A DNA stretch of 64,000 bases from Coturnix japonica (lineage: Eukaryota > Chordata > Aves > Galliformes > Phasianidae), in NCBI RefSeq assembly GCF_001577835.2, contig NC_029521.1:12522000-12585999 (forward strand), written 5' to 3'. This document shows, one piece after another, positions 13,267 through 24,328 of this stretch (within the stretch, counting starts at the first letter, position 1; the number at the start of each line of letters is the position of its first letter). The notes beneath the pieces are model-generated. The model saw nothing but the letters and a program-made list of their open reading frames with translations. It did not search any database and was not told where the DNA came from. The translations under genes and the position numbers were made by a program.

Positions 13267-16022
13267 GTAAGAACATATGGTCCTATTATTAAGATGTTAT
13301 TGGACTCTGGGAGGAGGAGGAAGGGAAGTGGTACACCGGGGACCAGTTATTGGGTCTGCAGGAATGTTTTTACAATGCAAGTTTCCAAAACTGATAACAC
13401 AAGGTGTTTAAATGTCATGAAAAACATGATGGACAAAAGGGTAATTTATAGTCTGCTTGAGGGCTTTTTTTTTTTCTGTATTCCGTGGGGCACAACAGAT
13501 TTTGGTGAGGTAAGAAGTATCCGTATTGTAGCCAAAAGTCTTTAAAGAACTCATCCTAAAGTGGTGTCAACTGAGAGAAATGTTACCTACCCTGGAAACT
13601 GCTCTGAGGCAGCAGACAAGATCACAGCAGCACAGTAGCCCTCAGAGTCAGACACAGGGCTGGCAGGATCAGGAGCCAGGTGGAGGGTGACCCAAATGAG
13701 TTATGTAGCACAGATTATGGCATTCCAAATCCAAACATGCTTTCCAAGATAGTAAAATTGAAAATACTGAATAAGAATTTCTCTGCTGGGAGACATGTTC
13801 ACCTAATAGCATCCCACAGGCAAGCTTGTGTTCATGCTGCTTCCCATACTACCATTTTCAGTCAGTCTTTGCACAAGACTGTAGACCAGGTGCCTCACTG
13901 TAAGCAAGCTGCAATCCCTGCATCCTTCTCCAGAGGGAGCAGGTCCTAACATTAAATGGTGTTGTTTTAGCAGAATGTTAGGCATGATGCCAATGAACCT
14001 TCATGTCTTCCAACAGGTGGGCAGCTCGGAGTCTAACTACTATTCAAAGTCTCAACATAACTCATATCCTTAATGCAGCAGATGGGCCATATAACATCAA
14101 CACAGGAGCCAAATATTACAAAGATCTGCAAATAGAGTACTTTGGAATAGAAGCATTTGATGATCCTTCCTTTGATTTAAGTATCTTCTTCTACGATGCT
14201 GCCAATTTCATAGGCAAAGCCTTAAACACTTCAGGAGGTAAGAGGGAGGCACTGAGAAGCTTTGGGAGGAAGTTTCACATGAGTCAAATGGTTTCTGCAT
14301 GCACTAGCAGCAAAACTCAGGCTGAGCATAGTATTTGAGGATGTGGGCATGGAGGGGAGAGGTTGAGAGGCTGAGAGGCTGCTCCAGGCATGGCAGGAAC
14401 CAAGCTGTGACCAGGCTCTGGGAAGCCAGGCAGGGCAGCTGCACCAGCCCAGGGGCCAACACCAGGAGTGGAGCATGGGGGCAAGATTATAGCACTGCAG
14501 GGCTTTTACCCTGCTGAAATTGCCTTCTGGCACAGTCTGAGGGTCTGCCCTTGCATCCCAGACAGGCTCCAGCCTGGGGACACTGGGCCTGCATGGCATG
14601 ACAGCTCTGCTCCCACTCCCTGCCAGCACCTGCAAGTGCTGGCTGAAACGCTTCACATGCCTAAATGCTTCACAACTGGAGCCTGGGCCGGGTGTCCATT
14701 AAAGCTAGAGAAGCAGCACAAGTTAATGAAGTAAGTCAAAAGCTATGAGTCTGACCCGCAGCCTGCTGAATTTTTGTCAGCAGAGTTTGGATTATGGCCT
14801 AGTTATCATAATTTCCATTTGTTCCAGAGTTTGCTCTGACTCCGACTGGCTGCAAGATCTTACTGCTTTCACTCGAAGTGCTTTATTAAATCCCTAGTTA
14901 TAGCTCACACTGGGCTGCTGAGACACAGTAAATTATGAGACCGTTTTTACAGGCAGACTGTCCTAAAGAGTTTATGGAACTTGTCAATGATCACAGTCAG
15001 GGCTGGGCCAAAGTTTTCTGCCAAAACCATTTCTTTTTTCCACAGAAAATTACACTAATGAGTTTTGTCACAGAAAGCTTCTCCTCTGACAGGAAAAATA
15101 AATAAATAATAAAATTAAATATTTTAATCTGGAAACAAATACCTGAGAACCCAGAAGGCTTGGATGAGAACTAGATTGGGGGCAGAGAATCTAGCCTAGG
15201 TTCCTTTGCCCCACTCTGCTGCATAGTGAGAGCTTTCCTATAGCATGATGGCCAGTAGGTCCCCAAGGATCTGGCTTCATCAGCTGCAAAAGCTTCCTGG
15301 AGCTACACAGCAGTCTCCATGCGAGTGGGCAGCAGTTCTTTGAAGAATATGCCAGTTTCTGAAATTTAGTCTCCTGCCTCAAACCAACCACCCCAGTTTC
15401 CACAGCACTCTTTCCACGTTATATGAAGAAAAAAAAGTCCACCATTCAATAGCTTCTGTCAGGGCAGGGCATTCATAATGTTCAATTTACAAAACAGAAC
15501 TTCAGTGCCTAGGTCCCTTTTCTCTGGAGCTAATAGAGCTTCAAGATAAGCTATGCTAACTGCATTTTCTTTGATGACTATTGAGAGGCCTAAACTAGAT
15601 GCAAGTGCTCAGTGTGAAATACCACCTTGCCTGAGATCTACAGCACAATCTCAGGCCCTTCACAAATAAATGAGTATGTACCAGTCATCACGGCTGTCCT
15701 ACCAGCTTGTTTCTGGCAGTATTTGTCCCCCTGCATTCCTCTCTCTTCTGAAATGCCTCAGCCTGCTCACCTTGCTGCATCTCTTCCTTTTGCAGGTAAA
15801 GTGTTTGTTCACTGTGCCATGGGGGTGAGCCGCTCTGCAACGTTAGTGCTTGCCTTTTTGATGATCCATGAAAACATGACGCTCGTGGACGCTCTGAAAA
15901 CGGTGGGTTCTCACAGAGACATCTGCCCAAACACAGGGTTCCTCAGCCAGCTGCGAGAACTGGACATTAAATTAAGTGAAGAGAGGAAAGGAATCAGAGA
16001 ACCTGCTAGCAAAGCACTGTAA
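13106..16022 (+). CDS. DUSP13A: Dual-specificity phosphatase 13-like gene 1 (three coding exons, 202 aa)
   Basis: Atypical dual-specificity phosphatase, expected to remove phosphate from Tyr and Ser/Thr in cytosolic proteins. Coding exons 13106-13266, 14017-14237 and 15796-16022 total 609 nt with GT-AG introns. Residues about 40-188 form the DSP domain. The P-loop HCAMGVSRS carries catalytic Cys134 (codon 15813-15815) and Arg140. Asp102 in FDDPSFDLS aligns with the general-acid Asp92 of VHR/DUSP3. The start at 13106 is the only ATG before the domain in this exon and has A at -3. The frame stays open back to the acceptor at 13057-13058, so an upstream coding exon is not excluded. Exon 3 is closest to mammalian DUSP13B, while [11 protein letters not shown] in exon 2 recalls DUSP13A. 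The symbol is tentative and rests mainly on position upstream of DUSP13B. I see no transmembrane segment or signal peptide. Confidence 0.9.
13267..14016 (+). other. Gene 1 intron 1 (750 bp)
   Basis: GT-AG intron with donor gtaagaac and acceptor cttccaacag. It contains a run of ten T near 13467. The open frames inside it have no family features. Nothing else recognised. Confidence 0.85.
14017..14237 (+). CDS. DUSP13A: Gene 1, middle coding exon (221 nt)
   Basis: Encodes the DSP core from WAARS through [11 protein letters not shown] and the acid loop FDDPSFDLS to KALNTSG. Phase 2 in and phase 1 out, bounded by cag|g and g|gtaaga. Its length equals that of the matching exon of gene 2 exactly. 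Confidence 0.93.
14238..15795 (+). other. Gene 1 intron 2 (1558 bp)
   Basis: GT-AG intron ending in cttccttttgcag. I see no exon, interspersed repeat or RNA gene inside it. A GC-richer stretch at about 14340-14600 has open frames on both strands but no recognisable motif. Confidence 0.85.
15796..16022 (+). CDS. DUSP13A: Gene 1, terminal coding exon with catalytic P-loop
   Basis: Begins two bases into the Gly codon before KVFVHC and carries HCAMGVSRS, followed by the helical [10 protein letters not shown] segment. It ends in a short charged tail and stop TAA at 16020-16022. No canonical AATAAA occurs for about 1.5 kb downstream. An AATACA variant at 16143 and an (AAAT)n tract from 17567 that contains AATAAA are the nearest candidates, so the 3' UTR end is unknown. 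Confidence 0.94.
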
Positions 16023-16515
16023 AACAGCATCACTAAAAGAGAGAGGACAAAGCATTACTTGAATTTCCTGGATCTCTTTGAAATGAATTGCATTTGCAAA
16101 CTAAGGATATAAGTTTAAGGTACACTAATTGCATGTACTAAAAATACATTTCACCTGACCTTCTGGGTTTGCAGAGCCACCTTAGCTTACACTTACTGTT
16201 GGTTGTATATTTTATCCTTCCCTCTCCACCTTAAAACATTGCTCTCTGTTGGTTAAAAAAAAAAGATATCAGGTTCCACTTCAGAAATAGCTGCATTTCA
16301 GCAATGAGTGAAGCTCATATCACTTTATGAAGTGTTAGGCCATTTGAGGTGAAAGATGCTGAATTATTTATGCTACAATAATGCTTAGAAGTTTTCTTAC
16401 GAATCAGCCGCCCCCCATCCCCTTCGCTCTCTGTATCCAAAATGGTTTGTATTTTGAGACCTGAATCTGACTCTGGTTAGTTCTTGCTTTTACAATTGGT
16501 GAAGCCTGTGAGCTT

Positions 16516-16550
16516 GGGGGGGTGGGGGTGGGAGAGGGGTGGTAAAGGGG
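16516..16550 (+). other. G-quadruplex motif downstream of gene 1
   Basis: G runs of 7, 5, 3, 4 and 4 are separated by loops of T, T, AGA and TGGTAAA, which satisfies the G3+N1-7 quadruplex rule. It lies on the sense strand about 500 nt after the gene 1 stop, so it would be in the mRNA if the 3' UTR extends that far. Confidence 0.7.
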
Positions 16551-17516
16551 CTGCTTAGAGGCAGAGCAGCTGGGGTACAGTACAAGCCACTCATACAGAA
16601 ACAGTTCCAAGTCTGCACTGATTTCCCCTTGCCTGTTCATTGGATTGGTTTGATTATTTTTTCTTGATGAAAATATCTTTCTTCAAGAGGGCATTCAAAT
16701 ACTGTTCATCTTCCCTAAGAAAATTCATCCAGGACATGCTGTGTAACATGCTTTTGAAAAGGAAGGTGGATTCCAAGCTGAGGCTCCAATAGCCACATGG
16801 GCAGTGGGAGTGGAAGCATGAAGGCATTTGACAACAAAGCTCAATGGATCCCAAGTCTCTCTGGCAGTTCAACATTACAAAACTCATGATTTTCTTTCTC
16901 AAAAATAAGGCCATTAGCATTGCAACATCATGTTCTGGGGCATTTGCTTTTATGAGAAGACTCAAGTGAAAACTGAAGAGAGACAGGAATGGCAAGGGAA
17001 GTGCTGACAGACATCAGACTTTCATCTCTGTGTCTCTGGGCCACCATAGCAGCACTCAATAGCTACTGTCATCTGATGGATCAGTGCTGCCTGGAAACTA
17101 TGAGAGCCACATCTGGCTCTCGGTTCCCAGCGGACAAACACCCGCAGCACAAAGCCAGCTTGGGGATGGCAGCTGTTTGCATTCCTGCTACCACACTCTG
17201 GAACGCAGAAGCACGGATGCTGCCCAGTGTGGCAAGCCAGCTGCTCAAGAGCAGCAAAGCAACAAGGAAAAACATGCCTTGCCATTCCCAGTGCTGTTTT
17301 CAAGGCAGATTCCTGCCTCCACAAAGGGCTACTCAGCACCTTTTTAATTCTCTATGGCCATACCTACATCTGCTATGTAGAGCTTGGTGCTGAGGCCCTG
17401 TCTCATGCTGCGAGTGCACAGGGCATTAGTTCCCTGAGTAAAGAAACCTGCTCTTGGGCTGTGGGGTTGCTATGCAAGTCATCTTAAAAGCATGCTTTAG
17501 ACCCAAAACAAAGGGT

Positions 17517-17537
17517 CTATATATATATATATATACA
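17517..17537. repeat. (TA)n microsatellite
   Basis: About nine TA units in non-coding DNA just left of the CpG island. Confidence 0.9.
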
Positions 17538-17564
17538 TAACATCTCCATAACCAGTTAGCATAG

Positions 17565-17588
17565 CATTAAATAAATAAATAAATAAAT
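17565..17588. repeat. (AAAT)n microsatellite
   Basis: About five AAAT units. The tract includes AATAAA hexamers that could serve as a distal poly(A) signal for gene 1, though composition alone explains them. Confidence 0.85.
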
Positions 17589-17640
17589 GGCTTCAAATTT
17601 GCAGAAAGAGCAGTAAAATAAGTAAAATACAATTAAAAGA

Positions 17641-17952
17641 CCGGGATGCCTCAGGAACAAGAATCTCCTCGGCCCTTCTCCCGGCCCCACATCCCACGAC
17701 TGCCGTGCCCCCGCTCCCTCCCGCAGCCACCAGGTGGCGGCCTCGGAGCGGAGCAGGGCACGGCAGCGGGCGCTACGCGGCCGCCCCCGGCTGCCGGCCC
17801 GCGGGCACCGAGCCGTGGTCCCGGCCGTGCCGCTTTGTTCCAGCGGTGGGTGAAAACCCGGAGGCGAATTAGCGGCCGTCCCACAGGCGCCCTGCACAGC
17901 GTGCAGGAGCTTCTCTGCCCACCGCCCCACGCTGCCAACACGCAGCGCCCGT
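17641..17952. promoter_or_regulatory. CpG island
   Basis: By hand count there are about 37 CpG dinucleotides in some 312 bp of strongly GC-rich sequence, in an otherwise CpG-poor window. A weaker CpG-rich shoulder follows at about 18119-18300. In birds such islands usually mark promoters or constitutive regulatory sites. No gene start is recognised nearby: gene 1 ends 1.6 kb upstream and the first coding exon of gene 2 lies 14.7 kb downstream. It could be the distal promoter of gene 2, a lncRNA promoter or an insulator. Long open frames on both strands are a by-product of GC content. Confidence 0.75.
17727..17741 (+). promoter_or_regulatory. CTCF-consensus site in the CpG island
   Basis: CCACCAGGTGGCGGC matches all 14 positions of the CTCF core CCASYAGRKGGCRS on the plus strand. 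By base probabilities such a match is rare, about 0.03 expected in 64 kb on both strands. It supports an insulator or loop-anchor role, but occupancy cannot be read from sequence. Confidence 0.6.
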
Positions 17953-18023
17953 TCATTGCCTCTCTCCAGCTGATGCCTGTGGGTCCAAAGAGGGTGGGGG
18001 ATGATGGTTTATAATTAACACAA

Positions 18024-18033
18024 TTAAAAATAG
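18024..18033 (+). promoter_or_regulatory. MEF2-like site on the flank of the CpG island
   Basis: TTAAAAATAG matches YTAWWWWTAR exactly, about 70 bp right of the dense CpG region. It may be a chance match. Confidence 0.2.
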
Positions 18034-21000
18034 ACTTTGAATAAACCAAAAGCAGAGAGGCTGCTGTGTGACTGTTACGGTAGAAGGGAAACTAAGGGCA
18101 TTGCTCACACAAAGGTAAGCCGAGGCACGGCCGCGCTGGAGCTTCTATGACCAGGCAAGTACCTTGAGCTTGTTTGCCAGCTTGCCAGCCTGCCACACAC
18201 CCAGCAGCACGCCTCGGGCCTCGGACCCACCAGCAGCGAGTGGGAGGCAGCGGTGGGGTGAGACCGGGTCACTGCTGCTGGCCTTACACCCCGGGGTTTA
18301 TGACATGCTGGGTGGCTGTCCTGTTGGAGGACCAGCGTGTGAAACCAGCACTAAGATGCTTAAATGCAGGGCTTTTTTTCTTTTAGTTATAAACACTGGT
18401 CCAGCTTGTACTTACATTTCCTAAAGATCTGTCTAATAGCCATGAAGCACTGTAGATGGGTTTCCTACTGATGTGCAAGCGATATCCACAAGTCTTCCTT
18501 GGGAAAGGAAAAACTGGCCAACTGGCTGCACTGGAGAAAATGTGGAACAGACTATGAACAAAGTGCTGTGCTGTTCAGAAACAAAACATGAGGGTGAAAA
18601 AAAGATTAAGAAGTTTTTCTTTGGGGAAGGCAAGAGGGGACTTTTTGTTTCTTATTTTTATACACTCTCCATCATTTGGGGCTTCTATGAATTATTTTAA
18701 CTAGGATAGAATTTTCAGGCAGAAATAGGTTTTTTAATATCAGCCTTCCTCAGAACATTTTTTATTGAGGAAATATGTCTGTATGGCTGTGGCAGCCATC
18801 AGGATTCCTGGAGTGAAAGAGTACAGAAGAGAAGACTGGGTTAAATTAATTCCTGCTAAATACCTACCAGCAGACTTGCTGTCTATATGGGGAGCTGGAG
18901 ACAGAATTGTACCAGGGTAGAAAGGATACTGTGTCTATTTATAACTCTGCCTTCAACACCGTAGGAATTCAAAGGAAAACTCCAACTCAGCACACAGTCT
19001 TCTCATCATCTGCTTCTGTCAAGATTAAATCGGGGCTGAGATCATTCTCTTCCTCTGCAAATCTCTGCAAGGAAGGATCTCTTCCTTTCTGCCTGTAGAG
19101 GACTGCTGCGGTACAAATCACATCAAAGCTCGTGTGCTCAGGGAGCCCTCACCCAGCGAATGCCACCTCCTCCTTTTCAGTAGCCAGAGCAGGGGCAAAG
19201 AGCCTCACAAGACCTCACAGCAGGTTAGCAGCGAGGAACAAAGGTATTTCACCTGCTCTGCAGCCCTGTTTCACACACTGTCCTTGCCCTTTCTCTGCAC
19301 AGCCTCTCTGGGGCAAATAGGGGTAGCAGAGCTCCAACATTCTCCCAGTGCCTGCTGACAGGGATGGGAAGAAAAACAGGGCTTTGGCATAGGGTCATAC
19401 TCGCTCATCCTGTCACTTACTGAGACAAGGCCATTACCAATGGGGGCATGAGCCTGTCCTACTACTGCAGAGCCACCTATCTCCAGGAAGGATTGAGCTC
19501 CGTTAGATGTACTGGGGCACCTATCCCTCAGGAGAGATTATCCCTGATGATAGGAGTACAAATGAAAGCAGTCTTGAAAAAGGCATTTGCAAAAACCTGA
19601 CCAGCACTCTGAAAATAAGGCAGGCTCCTGGAGTTTTTCAGCTCCACTCTTTTTTAGCATCATGGTGTCTCAGATCTTTCCTTCTCATCTTCCACCTTCC
19701 AGTTTTCTCTTTAATAAGAACTGCTCTTTCATTCTTCTCAAAGAGCTATCTACCCCGTTCTCTCGCTGCTCCTCTTTTGTAATTCTGTTATCAAGCTGTC
19801 TGCTAGGTGGGGAGCAGAAGGTGCAGGACATGGTGCTGCCTTTGAGGTACAGGTAATTATTATGTGCATCTGTTATTGCGGTTGCTGCCTCAACAGGTGG
19901 AAAACATGCTGTTCCCTGATAGATTGCAGCACTCTGCTCCTACCTCGTCTTTTCTCTAAAGCCAGTCATGTGGTGTTCCTAAAATAATAAACACAGACTT
20001 ACTGCTGCCACAAAAACCCCTGGTAAATATATTTTTATGGGAATGAAATATTAAAGGATTTGAACAGTTATTCACTGAAAGCAAAATATGAGCAGTAAGG
20101 TTGGGTAAAGATTCAAAGACTGGTTTGCTTCCTCTCCCTGGGGCACATCAAGGCTCTACTGCTTACAGTTTAGAGATGGATAGTGGGGAATTACTTAACC
20201 CAGAATGATGGAAACAATTCAGACTATAATAATATAGCACGAGAGTTTCTCACATTACATCTATTCCCCATACTGCTGGCTATATTCTGGCTTCAGATTC
20301 ACGTGCACAACTCTCATCGGATTCTGGAGGAACTGTATTTGAAGCCAAAATGCATTTCATTGTCTTTCTGAAATCTCTCTATGGTATAGTTGCTAAATCC
20401 TGAGCTCAGAGACTGGGGACAAAGCTTGTCTAAATGTTTCCCAGTGTCTGTCTCTGAAAGATTCCCATCTGCTCTGCTTCATTTTGAATTTCATCTTCCT
20501 ACTTTCCTAAAAACACAAAGAAGAAACATACATTTCCTCTGCTCTGGTGAGCAGGAATCACCAAATTTCCCAGCAGGTTCTCCCACAGCATACAATGGAT
20601 CCAAGTGCATCTAAAAAAGCTACAAACCCTTTGTGTAGCAGAAAGGGAGGAGACCAGAAATGTGGGCCAAGTTTCAGAGTGTTATGAACACCTCCCAGCC
20701 CCCAAAGGGGCTCTATATCCTGTTTCCTCTCTCCCAAAAATTTCACCTGGCTTTGGGTTTCATTAAGAGAAATATACATCGCTCAAGCCCGGGCTTGAAG
20801 TCTTTGGTTTGTGCTTCCTGCTGACACTGCAGAGACTGCAAGAGCCACGAAAGCTGAGTCTGACCTGGGGGCTTCAAATTTACTACAATAGCAGAGCAAA
20901 TTAAATAGAGAGCACATTAAGCGGGGTGGGAGATTGCTGTTGACCAACAAATCTTCATTAAGTTCCCGCACCAAGCTGTGCTGCGCCTCTGATGAAACTG

Positions 21001-24000
21001 ATTATTGCATCTCCATCGTTTCAACTATTTCTCCATCAGGCTTAAAACAAATTCAAACTTGTTTTAGTCCTGATTAGAGATAAAATGTAATATTAAGCCA
21101 CCTTACCCCATGCACTCTTCCAGTTTAGAGGTGTCGGTACATCATTCAAGCAGGCCAAATTCCGCTTTTCTCACCACCAGATATTTACTGCTCTGGTTTT
21201 TGCTAGGTCTTTTATTTAACAGCAGTGTTTTGCGGTGGCTCTGTCCACTGTGATACAGTGACTTTCTGAGTTACTGGCTTGCATTACCAAGGACAAGGTA
21301 CTGCTCTCCAAACCTTTCAGCTGAGCTTTCTTTGAGATGCACCAGCACAAACCCCAAAGAGATCACTCTACACCATCTCTCGCAAAGCCTGTACCTGGAT
21401 AATAGCAGCTTTGACAGGATTAAAGCAAAGTCCTTTTCTGGCCTCCAGGTCTAAAAGGAGGTTACCATAGCAGGGGTGTCCAACACCTTCCCCACAGGCC
21501 ACTACCAAAAAGACAGCTCCATGGGTAAAACTCAGGCGCCAAGCTATTCTGCTGTACGGATTCTAAAAACACCCCACCCAATTTAGGCTAAGCACAGAGA
21601 GGTTTGATGGAAAAGTGCAGCAGAAGGCAATGGGAATTAAACAACAGTGCTGAGATTTATAAAGCCTTAGCGTACGCATTATGCGTCACAGGCTATCCTT
21701 GCTTTAAGGTGAGGAACAATTACAATTAGTATTTGTCTCCTAAGTATAAGGTGAGAAACAAAAAGGGACACGCAGACATACCAGAAGTGTTAGGCTTCAG
21801 TGGCACTCGTCACCAGTTGACATTTATGGTGGTCATTTGTGCTGGCCACAGAAGTCGCTCTTACGCCATACTTATATTGTCTTCAGACTCAGAAAACACT
21901 TGACAAATTGCAGATGGGACTCAACCTATCTGTAACACAAAGAAAGCCTCAACCATTTGGGTTTGTGCAGCAGTGCTGCAGCACACAGGCTGTTACTAGT
22001 TGCCAGCACCTGGGCACTGCAAGACAACACCTCCTTCCCAAAGGTGCCTATTGTGTCCCAAGGAAGACTGAAGAGTGCAGCCACAGCAGCTGCCTTCTGA
22101 CAGCATCCAAATTATTTTTTGCTAATGGTTAGATGGTTTTCAGCTCTAGAGGAAAGTAAAATCTTTTTGCAGCAGGTGATCTGTGACATTTAGAGGTCAT
22201 ATTTTTTTAACTGCTAGTTACTTTAAAAATATGGTATGAGTTAGCCTAAAGGAGAAGTGATTAGAAATACCTGTGATCCCAAGAGCTAACACAACTGCTG
22301 GGAAATTCTAGACCTCAAATCAGCTGTGCTACAGGATATGATTAGATCCTATTATTTTTTCTTTCAGCAGAAAGGTAGTGAGATTTTACAATGAGAAAAA
22401 AGCAATCTGCATAGCTGACTTGGGATTTCACATCCTCTCACTGCATCTCTTACACTGCATGCACATCACCCAACAATTCTCAGCTCTGTTCATTCTCAGA
22501 CTGACCTCTGTACTAACTTGATTTATTGTTTCAAGTTCTCCGATAGTATATTACGTTATACCCCAAAGGGTCTGATTAGAACTGGCCAGTATTTTAATGA
22601 TTTACAAGGGGCAACTGGGACCGTGTGGATAGCATACATGTTGTGTCACTGCTATAGGAGAAGCCTTTATTGATCCATACCAGTGTGCTCCAAGACAAGA
22701 CCGTGTCAAATTCCAATAAGCTTTAGTTCACAAACCTGATTTGACAGGTGGCCAAGCTTGCACTGGGACTGACCGTAGCTCTCACGGTGGGAATAAAACA
22801 AAACAGCTGGACTGCTTCTAGCCCTTGCATTATGAGAGGATTTCCATTCCTTTCTCTCCTATTTCTATCTTACAGTGCTTAAGGAGGTGTTTATCCTTCC
22901 TAGTTCTCCAGCCAAAAGCCTGGGCAACAGGAGCTTGCTATCAGCTCTGTGGTTTGTCCTTCTGCCAGAAGACACTGGTGAGAAAGACAGGCTTCTGGAA
23001 CTAGCCTTCTGAGCCTCTCTGAGTCCTGCCACGGCTATCATGCTGCTAGAAAGCCTCAAATCAGAGAGACTTGGGTGAGAGAAAGAAACATGAAGAAGCA
23101 ATTACTGCAATTGCTTTTAAGCTGTAACACCACTGTATTTAATAAGAACTCATGCTGGTTTTTATGGTACTGCTGAAGAAGATCTTTCCAAATACTTAAA
23201 GAAGGGTATCAAGAGTAGCGTGTGGTGTTACAAGGTTTCTCTGTCCTTGGTTTAATTCTGCATGTTCCAGAAGCTATTTTGAGTGCCAAAACCAAAATCT
23301 GCTGAAGCCTTCCTGGAAAACCTCATTCTGTAGTATAAGTTTTGTAAGGAAATCCCACTCAAGACCAGACTTGACCAATGACTTTCACCTCAGTATAAGT
23401 TGCCTTTGACTCAGCAGAGGTGGGCAGTGATTTTGACCCAAATTAAACCTGTGACTGACTCTTTCCCCAGGTTCAGCTATCACTACAAGTGCTCATCATC
23501 ATTCTGCCCCTGGCCTTCCTCCCAGTTCAGGCCAGTGGAGAGATGTAGGAAAACCCAATTTTTCTTTACCATCTCAACCTGTGTGGAGGCAACAGCAGTG
23601 TCTTCCTCGCAGGTTCACTGTGATAACTATTAAATGCATTGCAGTGCTCAAGAAACACCAGGGAACCATGAGAGCTTACCTCCTGCTGTTTCCCATCTTC
23701 CTTCCTACCACGCTGTTAGGCCCTCCTGCTATGCGTCAGCTGCCTCCTCTGTCTCCTGCAAGTGTGTTGCACCAACTTCTTCATGGTGATGGTAGAGACC
23801 ACAGGACAAGAACAAAGAGCAGTGAAGCTGTCAATGCCCCCAAAAAGAAAAGACCCCAAAAAGCAATATATTGTTTTTAAGATAGAATAACATACCAGAG
23901 CTAGTCACAGGGGAGAAGAGCTTTGCATTGTGCCATACTTTTGGTTTAATCCTTGGGGCAGAAACCATTCATTTGTAATGGAATTCTTTGAATTCTGAAG

Positions 24001-24298
24001 CCTGATGTTTCCAATGCTGGGCTGGAAGACACTGCCACATTAGTTATTGTCACAGTAGCCTCATTCACCTTCAGATCTAGCCTGCTAAACTTTGGTGGGG
24101 ACAAAAGACACTCACTGAAGGGACTGCACTGCAACTGGAGCCTGTGCAAGGCTCTGCACAAGAAGTCCTTGGCCTCTGAGTGGCTGTTGCTGAAGCAAGA
24201 AATGAACATGACTTCTGTCCCAGACAATTTTGGATACTAGAGATGACCAAAAAAATTAGTTCAGACTACATTAGGAATGTGCAACAGGAAGTGAATCC

Positions 24299-24328
24299 AC
24301 AGATGCATAAAACACAGATGCATAAAAC
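24299..24328. repeat. 15-bp direct tandem duplication
   Basis: The unit acagatgcataaaac appears twice in succession. Short, apparently recent duplication in non-coding DNA. Confidence 0.85.

Noticed and set aside
17646-18049. Overlapping open frames of 122-132 codons on both strands in the CpG island
   Set aside because: They arise from high GC with few stop codons. The peptides are Pro/Gly/Arg/Ala-rich on both strands, have no domain, and nothing favours one strand.
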